Positions 8,051 through 15,993 of a DNA stretch of 64,000 nt are shown here, one piece after another. The notes below the pieces were generated by a model. It was not told the DNA's origin, ran no database searches, and saw only the letters and a list, made by a program, of their open reading frames with translations. A program made the translations under genes and the position numbers. Source of the DNA: Segatella maculosa DSM 19339 = JCM 15638 (GTDB taxonomy: Bacteria > Bacteroidota > Bacteroidia > Bacteroidales > Bacteroidaceae); NCBI RefSeq assembly GCF_000382385.1, contig NZ_KB908319.1, positions 1 through 64,000 of the forward strand, written 5' to 3'. Numbering within the stretch: position 1 is the first letter of the stretch; each line of letters opens with the position of its first letter.

Positions 8051-9874
8051 CTATTTCTTCAGCACCACCTGCTCGTTGCAGGCGTCTTTCCACTTGCTGA
8101 CCGCCTCATTCCATTTCGGAATGTTGGCAAGAGGAATGCGGCGGCGGTTGATTTGCATCTTCTGATGAAAGAGAACCGTGTTGCCTTGCCTACTGAAACG
8201 GCAGGTCAGCGTGCCTTCGGGCGTAGAGAATGTGGCCGAAGGTGGCAGATAATCCACCCTGTAACCAGCCGGAATGGTGAGCGAGGCCTGGCGGACAACG
8301 TTACAACGCACGGGGAAATAGAAGTCGTGAGTGCGCTGTGTGGTATCGATTCTGCCGTCGAAAAGGTTGTTGTGTGGGTTCAGTTCTATGTAAATCTCGC
8401 GGTCAGCTTGCTGCACGGCGGCCTTGTTGACGACGTTACCTCCAAAGCGTGCCCATTCATGTCGGGCGTCCTTGTCTGTCCATTTCACGTTGGTGACAGT
8501 CATACTGTGGGCATCCGAGTTGAGATTGTTGCCCAGAATGTCGTCCTGTTTCTTATTGCCTGCATCGTCGGCCATGCCCATGAACCATTCTTTCATGTCG
8601 CCCCTGATGTGGTAAGTTGCCTGCCCCACGAGCGCATTATCCTGCAGTTTGTATTGATAGGCAAGGCTGTCTATCGACGCATCTGCCTTCAATCGGGGCA
8701 CAATCTTCAGGAGCGGACGGTCTCCGTTTTCTATCATTGCCTCCGAACCTTGTATATGTTGTGGTGCATAAGTATATGGAATATGGTTGCAAGTTGCGTC
8801 TAAATAGCGTATTTTCCCATTGAGAAAGAGGGCGCAGACGACGTGGTTCGCACTCGCAAGTGACGGGACTTCACTCATCTTAAAGGGTATTTCGTCGGTG
8901 CCGATATCGGCCAATCGTGCGTCAAAACCTTGTGCCTTGAGCAGCGTTTTCAGCAACAAAGCCATGCCTTTACAGTCACCATAGCGTTTGCGGAGCACCT
9001 CTTTGGGTGTATCGGGCCTGTGCCCTGCGATGCCGGCCTCAAAGGCTACGTAGCGAATATGGTCTTGAACCCAGCGGAAGGTGTTGCTGATGCGGTCTTC
9101 ATCTGTTTTGCTTTGTGCATTGATTTCCTGCAACAAGGCTTTCAAATCGGGTATCGTGCAGTCCACGTTTGCCATTTCCTTCGACCAAGTATAAAGCGCA
9201 TTGACATCTTGGAACGCTCCCGTGATGAGCAAATAGGGGTAGACATTCGACGCAGGAGGCATATGTTTGTCTTCCGTCATGCGGTCTGCTTGGGTAATTT
9301 GGTAGGTATATGTTTCGCCGCCGGCCGTCGTTTCGTGCTTGGATTGAATAGGATAGCCCTTGAAGTTCATTTCTTTGATGCGATAACCTGACATTTCCTT
9401 GGGGATTGTAATGGTCAAAGTCTTGTTGCGGATAAAATAGTCTTCGAGCAAATAAATACGGGTGAAGTACTTCGGGTCTTTGAATGTACGTTCGAAAGCA
9501 GCCGTGCAAGTCTTACCTTTCTTGTCGATATAACCCCTAAGAATGCAGGCTTTGGTGTCATCATAGAACACGTTTTCGGGCGTGATGTTCTTATATTGCT
9601 TGGCACCCCGGCCCGAAACATCGTCCAAGGAGATGTATTCACCGTAGAGAACATCCGTTTCGGGATAGACCGTAACGCTTGAATTCGACTCATAAGTGAT
9701 TTTCTTCGTGTTCTTGACAACGGGCTTTTCGTGGTCGAACATCAGCGAATAGCGGTCGTTGCATTGCTGAATGAGGATTTTGTCGTCCCATTTCTGGGCA
9801 TGGGTTGCCGTGGAAAACAAGGCAAGAAATAATATTCCGGCCAGTTGACAAATCGGTTTTTTGTAGTTATTCAT
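8051..9874 (-). CDS. transglutaminase-like DUF3857 protein
   Basis: 607 aa, with a signal peptide ending near THAQK. An N-terminal DUF3857 domain (about 40-230) precedes a transglutaminase-like core with a visible triad: Cys301 in RYGDCKGMA, His344 in SANHVV, Asp359 in YLDATC. A C-terminal beta domain follows. Such proteins act outside the cytoplasm, possibly as proteases or cross-linking enzymes; the substrate is not known. It is the first gene of a two-gene minus-strand operon with its catalytically degenerate paralogue. The start codon lies inside the first unit of a 22-bp repeat array (9864-9951) that forms most of the 5' leader. Confidence 0.82.
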   Translation of the reverse strand: MNNYKKPICQLAGILFLALFSTATHAQKWDDKILIQQCNDRYSLMFDHEKPVVKNTKKITYESNSSVTVYPETDVLYGEYISLDDVSGRGAKQYKNITPENVFYDDTKACILRGYIDKKGKTCTAAFERTFKDPKYFTRIYLLEDYFIRNKTLTITIPKEMSGYRIKEMNFKGYPIQSKHETTAGGETYTYQITQADRMTEDKHMPPASNVYPYLLITGAFQDVNALYTWSKEMANVDCTIPDLKALLQEINAQSKTDEDRISNTFRWVQDHIRYVAFEAGIAGHRPDTPKEVLRKRYGDCKGMALLLKTLLKAQGFDARLADIGTDEIPFKMSEVPSLASANHVVCALFLNGKIRYLDATCNHIPYTYAPQHIQGSEAMIENGDRPLLKIVPRLKADASIDSLAYQYKLQDNALVGQATYHIRGDMKEWFMGMADDAGNKKQDDILGNNLNSDAHSMTVTNVKWTDKDARHEWARFGGNVVNKAAVQQADREIYIELNPHNNLFDGRIDTTQRTHDFYFPVRCNVVRQASLTIPAGYRVDYLPPSATFSTPEGTLTCRFSRQGNTVLFHQKMQINRRRIPLANIPKWNEAVSKWKDACNEQVVLKK

Positions 9875-9951
9875 GTCGTTTGTTGTGTATAAACGTGTGG
9901 TTTGTCATGTACAAGTGGGCCGTTTTTCGTGCGAAAGTGGTCCGCCTACGA
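9864..9951. repeat. 22-bp-period array I in a 5' leader
   Basis: Units start at 9864, 9886, 9908 and 9930. The clearest core is AAACGTGTGGTTT (arms AAAC/GTTT). The others share the TGTA...AA..GTGG frame. The first unit overlaps the start codon of the transglutaminase-like gene, and the rest sits between that ATG and the presumed promoter, so it would be transcribed. Confidence 0.5.
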
Positions 9952-9970
9952 TATAAAGACAATAGCTTCA

Positions 9971-9978
9971 CAAAGATA
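9971..9978 (-). promoter_or_regulatory. -7 box for the DUF3857 operon
   Basis: TATCTTTG on the minus strand matches TAnnTTTG. No convincing -33 is seen 20 bp upstream. If used, the leader would be roughly 90 nt and contain the 22-bp array. Confidence 0.45.
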
Positions 9979-10072
9979 AGTAAAATTTTCTTTCGTTGTT
10001 CTTTCATCTACCCGGAAAATGAAGGAAAGTTTGATTTAAGTTTAATTTTTTCGATTTTCCAAGATAAAATAT

Positions 10073-10080
10073 TACTTTTG
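10073..10080 (+). promoter_or_regulatory. -7 box for the subtilase-xse operon
   Basis: TACTTTTG matches the Bacteroidota -7 element, 26 bp before the ATG of the subtilase gene. A T-rich stretch (TTTC, 10049-10052) is at the right distance for a weak -33. Confidence 0.55.
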
Positions 10081-10105
10081 TAAGTCTGAAACCAAATGGA
10101 TAGCA

Positions 10106-11515
10106 ATGAACAAGCAACTGATACTGTTCATCATAACACTGCTCTCTTGTCCGGCTTTGGCCGTCGCGGGTGTAAACAGCACCGAGATGATTTCCTATCC
10201 CGGCGGAAAATGCTATATGTTCCGCGTGACATTGAAGGATAAGAAACACTCTCGCTATTCCCTGAATGCCCCATCTGAATATCTTTCCCAACGTGCCATT
10301 GAACGTCGAAAGCGGCAACATATCGCCATCGATTCTACCGATTTGCCCATCAACGAGACCTATATAGAAGCCATTCAAGCCTTGAAAGACGTTCGGATTG
10401 TGGGTAAAAGCAAGTGGAACAACACGCTTTTAGTGAGATGTAGTAATGTAGGTAAGGTCTTTAATCTGCTGAAACTACCTTTTGTGAAGAGCGTCTTCAA
10501 AGTCTTTTCTTCACCGGATTCCATCAGCGGGTCGGCCAGAGTGAACTTTAAAAAAGAGTTTAATCGTTGGGACACCTTGTCGGAAGATAACCGTTATGGC
10601 GTTGCCAAAGACCAGATAGCCCAGTTGAATGGCATCCGAATGCATGCTGCGGGGTATCGCGGAAAGGGCAAGATGATTGCCGTGCTCGACGCTGGTTTTA
10701 TGAATGTAGACCGCATTCCGTGTCTTCAGAGCATCAGGATTGCGGGTCAGAACGACTTCGTTGTACCCAAAGCCAAGAGCATTTTCTCCGAGATGGAGCA
10801 TGGAACAATGGTGCTTTCTTCCATGGCTACCGACCTTCCCGGAGTGTTTATAGGAACTGCCCCCGATGCTTCTTACCTGTTGATACGCTGTGAAGACCGG
10901 CAAACGGAGAGCGTTGCAGAGGAGGATTATTGGGCCGAAGCGGTGGAATATGCCGACTCCATGGGCGTCGATGTCATCAATTCGTCGCTCGGTTACCATG
11001 ATTTCGACGACAAATCCACCAACCATCGCTATGCCGACATGGACGGAGAATCGACGCTTATCTCCCATACGGCCTCCATGTTAGCAGGAAAAGGCATCGT
11101 ATTGGTGAACAGTGCGGGCAACGACGGCATGGGAACTTGGAAGAAAATCAACTTTCCTGCCGATGCAAAACGTATCATCACGGTGGGCTCGGTCACCCCT
11201 ATGGGTGTCAATGCAGCCTTTTGTGGCGTCGGACCTACGCAGGACGGACGCATCAAACCCGATGTGATGGCCTACGGAAGTCCCACATCTGTCATCTCAG
11301 GACGGGGCACTATCGTCGACGAAATGGGCACTTCCTTCTCGGCACCTTTAGTGGCCGGGCTTGTTGCCTGCCTGTGGCAGGCATTGCCAAACAAGTCGGC
11401 AAGCGAGCTAATCGACCTTGTCATAGCGAGCGGAAATAATGTGGCTACACCTAATAATATATATGGTTACGGCGTCCCCGACTTTTGGAAAGCCTATAAT
11501 GCAGGCCGGAAATGA
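10106..11515 (+). CDS. S8 family serine peptidase (subtilase)
   Basis: 469-aa exported subtilisin-like protease. A signal peptide (to about residue 22) and an N-terminal propeptide-like region (to about 160) precede the S8 catalytic domain. The triad is visible: Asp195 in AVLDAGF, His232 in EHGTMV, Ser410 in GTSFSAP, with Asn339 (SAGND) for the oxyanion hole. There is no C-terminal sorting domain. The stop codon overlaps the xseA start by 4 bp (ATGA), so a secreted protease is cotranscribed with exonuclease VII, probably for historical rather than functional reasons. Catalytic activity is likely; the substrate is unknown. Confidence 0.9.
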   Translation: MNKQLILFIITLLSCPALAVAGVNSTEMISYPGGKCYMFRVTLKDKKHSRYSLNAPSEYLSQRAIERRKRQHIAIDSTDLPINETYIEAIQALKDVRIVGKSKWNNTLLVRCSNVGKVFNLLKLPFVKSVFKVFSSPDSISGSARVNFKKEFNRWDTLSEDNRYGVAKDQIAQLNGIRMHAAGYRGKGKMIAVLDAGFMNVDRIPCLQSIRIAGQNDFVVPKAKSIFSEMEHGTMVLSSMATDLPGVFIGTAPDASYLLIRCEDRQTESVAEEDYWAEAVEYADSMGVDVINSSLGYHDFDDKSTNHRYADMDGESTLISHTASMLAGKGIVLVNSAGNDGMGTWKKINFPADAKRIITVGSVTPMGVNAAFCGVGPTQDGRIKPDVMAYGSPTSVISGRGTIVDEMGTSFSAPLVAGLVACLWQALPNKSASELIDLVIASGNNVATPNNIYGYGVPDFWKAYNAGRK

Positions 11516-12804
11516 ATACACTCTCGCTCTTCGAACTGAACAATCTGGTCAGAGAGGCCATCTCGGTCACGCTTACCGACGAGTATTGGGTGGAGGCCGA
11601 GCTGTCGGAAGTGCGCGAAGTGCGCGGCCATTGCTACATGGAACTGATACAAAAAGAACTGTTCGGTAACACGCCCGTGGCCAAAGCATCGGCCAAATGC
11701 TGGAAAACCAAGTGGCAACGGCTATGCCCCAAGTTTGAAAGCGTAACGGGACAAAGCTTCAAAGCGGGTTTGAAGGTGTTGCTGAAGGTCTATCCCGACT
11801 TCCATGAAGCCTACGGGTTCTCGTGGATTGTGACCGATATCAACCCCGAATTCACCATGGGCGACATGGCCCGAAAGCGCATGGAAATTATCAACCGTCT
11901 GAAGATGGAGGGCGTTTTCGACTTGCAAAAGGAACTCACGCTGCCGCTTTTCGCCCAGCGCATCGCTGTGATTTCGAGTGAAAATGCGGCAGGCTACGGT
12001 GACTTCTGTCGACAGTTGGGCGACAATCCCAGCGGGTTGAAGTTCTATCCTCGGCTCTTTTCGGCCGTCATGCAAGGTGAAGAAGTTGAGAAAAGCATTG
12101 TTGCTGCGTTGGATAAAATCAATATCCAAGCCGACGATTTCGATGTGGTTGTCATCATACGTGGCGGAGGTGCAACGAGCGACATGACCGGTTTCGATAC
12201 ACTTTTGCTTGCCGAGAACGTGGCAAACTTCCCACTTCCCATCATAACGGGCATCGGACACGACCGCGACGAGTCTATCCTTGACATGGTTTCCCACATG
12301 CGTGTGAAGACTCCCACGGCCGCTGCGGCCTTCCTCGTGGACCATTTGGAACGGGTGTATGAGCGCGTTTTGGACGCAGAAAACGAGATTTTGACGGGTG
12401 TCCGACATCGGATTGAGATGGAAAAAGCACGCCTTCAGCGGTTGGGCGAGAAGGTTCCGATGCTCTTTTCGCTGTTTAAAGACCGTCAGGAAGCCCGCCT
12501 CGACCGCATGCTCAATCATGTTTCGACGGCCATCGGGGTCCGTTTGGAACGGGAGAACCGTCGTCTTGCCGACCTGTCACGGCGCATGCAACCTGCCATG
12601 GCGCGTCGTTTGCTTTGCGAAAACCATCGGGTAGACCTGCTTGCACAGCGTGCTAAGGCAGCAGACCCGGCCTTGTTGCTGAGGCGGGGTTACAGTATGA
12701 CAACGCTCGGTGGCAAGATCGTGAGAGATGCCGCAGCGTTGAAGGCGGGCGACGAGATTGTGACGAGACTCGAAAAAGGTAGTGTTTCATCAATCATAAA
12801 ATAA
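11512..12804 (+). CDS. xseA: exodeoxyribonuclease VII large subunit
   Basis: 430 aa, the usual length for XseA, the catalytic subunit of exonuclease VII, which degrades single-stranded DNA from both ends in repair and recombination. The N-terminal OB fold (about 1-105, DEYWVEAELSEVREVRGHCYMEL) and the nuclease core (RIAVISSENAAGYGDF, DVVVIIRGGGATSDM, GIGHDRDESILDMVSH) are all present, followed by a coiled-coil region. It overlaps the subtilase gene by 4 bp and is followed after 5 bp by xseB, the small subunit. Confidence 0.96.
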   Translation: MNTLSLFELNNLVREAISVTLTDEYWVEAELSEVREVRGHCYMELIQKELFGNTPVAKASAKCWKTKWQRLCPKFESVTGQSFKAGLKVLLKVYPDFHEAYGFSWIVTDINPEFTMGDMARKRMEIINRLKMEGVFDLQKELTLPLFAQRIAVISSENAAGYGDFCRQLGDNPSGLKFYPRLFSAVMQGEEVEKSIVAALDKINIQADDFDVVVIIRGGGATSDMTGFDTLLLAENVANFPLPIITGIGHDRDESILDMVSHMRVKTPTAAAAFLVDHLERVYERVLDAENEILTGVRHRIEMEKARLQRLGEKVPMLFSLFKDRQEARLDRMLNHVSTAIGVRLERENRRLADLSRRMQPAMARRLLCENHRVDLLAQRAKAADPALLLRRGYSMTTLGGKIVRDAAALKAGDEIVTRLEKGSVSSIIK

Positions 12805-12809
12805 GGATT

Positions 12810-13007
12810 ATGGCAAAAGAAGAAATAAAGTACGAAGAAGCCCTCGATCGGTTGGAACGTATTGTAAAGCAGATGGAGAATGATGAGCTGGATATTGATG
12901 TCATGGGTGAACAGTTGAAGCAGGCACAAAAGCTCATCAAACTCTGTAAAGACAAGCTCACCAAGGCAGATAACGAGATAAAGAAGATTTTGGAAAAGAT
13001 AGATTGA
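12810..13007 (+). CDS. xseB: exodeoxyribonuclease VII small subunit
   Basis: 65 aa and almost fully helical, with the family signature near the N-terminus (YEEALDRLERIVKQMENDEL) and a second helix with KLCKDKLTKAD. It binds the XseA C-terminal region to form the holoenzyme. It starts 5 bp after xseA, which fixes the operon and the start. A 22-bp repeat array begins 8 bp after its stop codon. Confidence 0.95.
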   Translation: MAKEEIKYEEALDRLERIVKQMENDELDIDVMGEQLKQAQKLIKLCKDKLTKADNEIKKILEKID

Positions 13008-13015
13008 TGGAATCC

Positions 13016-13103
13016 TATTGTTTTTAGTTGGCAAAGTGACTGATTTTACAGGCCTAAAAGAGTGATTTCAGACCGTAAAATGAGGCTAACTGACTTTCAA
13101 GAC
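13016..13103. repeat. 22-bp-period array E (4 units)
   Basis: Units start at 13016, 13038, 13060 and 13082, immediately downstream of xseB. The frame is GACTGATTTCA, a variable part, then AAAA. The last unit (GAGGCTAACTGACTTTCA) is nearly the same as the last unit of array D at 19060. Similarity to the region after array D may continue for about 60 bp (to about 13165), so D and E look like two copies of one element. Confidence 0.65.
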
Positions 13104-13238
13104 AATTCACATCACCTGCCGGAACAACTTGTCTTTTCAAATTAAACGTAGAATTTATTCAGGCATTCCAGCCTACCAAATACTCGGTTATGCCCAAGTC
13201 GTCAGCCAGCCTCCTTGCTATCGAAAGAGACTATCGGC

Positions 13239-13388
13239 CTATTCGCTGATGAGTCCCTTGGTCAGCATATCGTAATATAAGGCTTCGAGTTCGCCTTGTG
13301 TCAGTTGTTCCACGGCATGTTCAATCGTTCTGATGAGTTCATCACGCCGATAGGTACCCGAAGCATTGAAATGTGAGAAATCAACCAT
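13239..13388 (-). CDS. 49-aa hypothetical protein
   Basis: A short ORF reading MVDFSHFNASGTYRRDELIR at the start, then a helix with EHAVEQLTQGELEALYYDML, and ending KGLISE. The acidic and hydrophobic spacing is typical of a folded helical protein rather than random translation. It starts 25 bp after the end of the GH28-GH105 gene, so it is probably the third gene of the minus-strand pectin operon. I know no family for it. Confidence 0.6.
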   Translation of the reverse strand: MVDFSHFNASGTYRRDELIRTIEHAVEQLTQGELEALYYDMLTKGLISE

Positions 13389-13412
13389 CTTTTATTTCGT
13401 TTTAATTTCGTG

Positions 13413-15974
13413 TCAATTACGCTCCATTTCGAGCGAAGCCCAAAGGAAAGGACCTATACCTTTGGGGTCATTATCACGTATCGGCTCGCTCATATAGTAT
13501 TCAAAACTGCCGTCACGACGGTAATTTTCCTTGCCCGGTTTAACGTATTTACTTTTTCCGGGACCAAGTCCGCTCACCACACAACAGTCGGTTAACGAGA
13601 TGGTACGGTCATCATTCACGCGAATGAAGCGTTTCAAGATACCATCATAGGCTTTTCGGCCGGCAATGGCATAAGATTCATCGAGCCATCCCATGCGTGC
13701 ACCTTTCAACAACACGTAGGCAAACATGCAGGAGGCCGTGCTCTCAAGATAATTCTTGGGATTTTTCACGTCCATCACATCATACCACACGCCCGACTGC
13801 TTGTCTTGATAGCGCACAACGGCTTTCATGGCTTTTTGCAACAGTGCTTTTAGCTCCGATTTCCGGGCATAGTCATCGGGCATTACGTCGAGACACTCTG
13901 CCATCGCCATGACATACCAGCCCAATGCGCGTGCCCATGTGTGCTTACTTCGGCCGGTTTGCGGGTCAGCCCAGAACTGTGAACGGGTTTCATCCCATGC
14001 ATGTTTCCATAAACCTGAGGCTTCGTCATAGGTTCGTTTATCGGTTTTGACGATTTGATCCACTGCATCATCGAGCACACGGCGTGCTTTTTTTGCCGGA
14101 TAATGGCCCATCGCATAGGCACAATAGAATGGAAGTCCCATGAAAATACCATCAAGCCACACCTGATTTGCATAGATTGCCTTATGCCAAAACACGCCTT
14201 CATGCGTGCGAGGTTGGTGATGTAGCTGCTTCATCATTGTGGCCAAGGCCTTATCATTGCCTGTTCGCGGGTCGATTTGCTGCATTCTGAGAATGAATTT
14301 GGCCGTGCGGACGTTGTCAAGATTGAATGCTTTGTAGTCATATCCTGTTACTTCGCCGCTGTCATCAATCATCTTGCGCGGATAAGCCTTCAGATAATTC
14401 AGAATACCATCGCCTCCGTAGGCTTGATAAGTGTCGAGCATACCCTCAAGTTCTATGCCCATGACATAACTCCAGCGGGGTTTCGGTGCAAAGTCGAGCA
14501 GATAGGGCTGCGGGGTGCGTTTCATTTCTGAAAAAGTCATCCATTGTGCCATGCTTTTGAAGGGAAGTTCTTCGGGAGCAAGCACGAGTTGGCCGTCCAT
14601 CTTCACGTTGTCGAAAGTGATATGACGTGTCTTGCCCGTAATCTTGACGTTTTCCTTGCTGATACCATTGAAACTGCAGTTCTTCAAACGTATGTCTGTC
14701 ACGTTCTCCACGCTGTCTCGTCCCACAATAAGCACGCCGTAAGCACTCTTCTGGCACGTAACGTCCTCCACATTCACGTTTCTCACCACCGGTTCAAAGC
14801 CGCGATAGCAAGGCTCTTTGGGCTCGTAATCGAGGTTAATCTTCACTACGGACTCCTTACATTGACCCACTTTGACGCGTCGCATGTTGATATTTTCGAT
14901 CAAACCGCCGCGACAATTGTTGGTTTTTATGCGTAAAACGCGATCCAATTCGGGTGAATCCATCTCACAATCTTCGGCATATACGTTCTGACATCCCCCC
15001 GAAATCTCACTCCCGATGACCACACCTCCGTGTCCATCTTCCATCACACAGTTGCGAATAATGATATTTTTTGAGGGTTGATTCCAGAAACGTCCGTCGT
15101 TGTTTCGGCCGCTTTTGATGGCAATACAATCGTCTCCGGTATGGAAAAGCGTGTTTTGTATCAATACTTTTTCACAGCCTTCAGGGTCGCAACCGTCTCC
15201 GTTTGGCCCCTCATTCCATATCTTTACCCCATCAACCGTGACGTTTTTACACAGCAAAGGATGGATAACCCAGAAGGGAGAAAGCAGTAATGTGACGCCC
15301 GAAATGCGTATTCTGTTTCCTTTAACGAAGTTGATGAGCTGCGGACGCAAGCCATATCCCTTGCCAAAACGGCGCTCATCCCATGGCACATCGGCTTCGG
15401 CCATCTTCTGAAGTCGTGCGCGTGAGCCCAGAACTTGTGCCTCTTTGGTGACGCCTTTCACGTATCCGAAGTTGGCTTTTCCGTTCATCGGCCACCAAGT
15501 TTCATTGGAACCGCCTCCGTCAATCGTGCCTTCTCCCGACACAACAACGTCATTTGCCTCATAAGAATAGATGCATGGACTGTAATTCCAGCACATCATT
15601 CCCTCCCAAGATGTCTTTACCAAGGGGTAAAGGTCACGGTCGAATACGAATTGAAGATGGGCATCTTTGCTCACAACAAGCTCGATCCCGGACTGCAATC
15701 TCAGTGCTCCGGTGTTCCATTTCCCTGCAGGCACGATGACTTTTCCACCGCCTTGTTTGGCCAAAACGGCTATGGCACGAAGAATGGCCTTTTGATTTTG
15801 GGCCGCAGAAGCAGAAGTCTTGGCACCGAATTTCGTAATGACAACCGAGCGATTGGCTATCTTCGGCGACTCAATCGAGCGTTCTATCGCCCGATATTCA
15901 GCCTCGTTCCAACCGTCGGCCAGCGAAAGCAACGGGAAGAACAGCGCTAAAAGCAATACAGATAATTTGTTCAT
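13413..15974 (-). CDS. GH28 polygalacturonase - GH105 unsaturated rhamnogalacturonyl hydrolase fusion
   Basis: 853-aa exported two-domain pectinase with a signal peptide to about residue 19. The N-terminal right-handed beta-helix GH28 domain (about 45-480) has all hallmark motifs: NGDGCD (258-263), GDDCIAIK with DD at 281-282, GHGG (314-317) and RIK (348-350). It would hydrolyse galacturonic-acid linkages in pectin. The C-terminal (alpha/alpha)6 domain (about 500-850) matches GH105, with Asp608 in VWLDGIFMG as the likely general acid-base, and would remove unsaturated uronyl residues left by lyases. It starts 19 bp after the GH43 gene ends, in the same operon. The usual separate enzymes are joined here in one chain. 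Confidence 0.9.
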   Translation of the reverse strand: MNKLSVLLLALFFPLLSLADGWNEAEYRAIERSIESPKIANRSVVITKFGAKTSASAAQNQKAILRAIAVLAKQGGGKVIVPAGKWNTGALRLQSGIELVVSKDAHLQFVFDRDLYPLVKTSWEGMMCWNYSPCIYSYEANDVVVSGEGTIDGGGSNETWWPMNGKANFGYVKGVTKEAQVLGSRARLQKMAEADVPWDERRFGKGYGLRPQLINFVKGNRIRISGVTLLLSPFWVIHPLLCKNVTVDGVKIWNEGPNGDGCDPEGCEKVLIQNTLFHTGDDCIAIKSGRNNDGRFWNQPSKNIIIRNCVMEDGHGGVVIGSEISGGCQNVYAEDCEMDSPELDRVLRIKTNNCRGGLIENINMRRVKVGQCKESVVKINLDYEPKEPCYRGFEPVVRNVNVEDVTCQKSAYGVLIVGRDSVENVTDIRLKNCSFNGISKENVKITGKTRHITFDNVKMDGQLVLAPEELPFKSMAQWMTFSEMKRTPQPYLLDFAPKPRWSYVMGIELEGMLDTYQAYGGDGILNYLKAYPRKMIDDSGEVTGYDYKAFNLDNVRTAKFILRMQQIDPRTGNDKALATMMKQLHHQPRTHEGVFWHKAIYANQVWLDGIFMGLPFYCAYAMGHYPAKKARRVLDDAVDQIVKTDKRTYDEASGLWKHAWDETRSQFWADPQTGRSKHTWARALGWYVMAMAECLDVMPDDYARKSELKALLQKAMKAVVRYQDKQSGVWYDVMDVKNPKNYLESTASCMFAYVLLKGARMGWLDESYAIAGRKAYDGILKRFIRVNDDRTISLTDCCVVSGLGPGKSKYVKPGKENYRRDGSFEYYMSEPIRDNDPKGIGPFLWASLEMERN

Positions 15975-15993
15975 AGGTTTTAAAGTGATTTGT

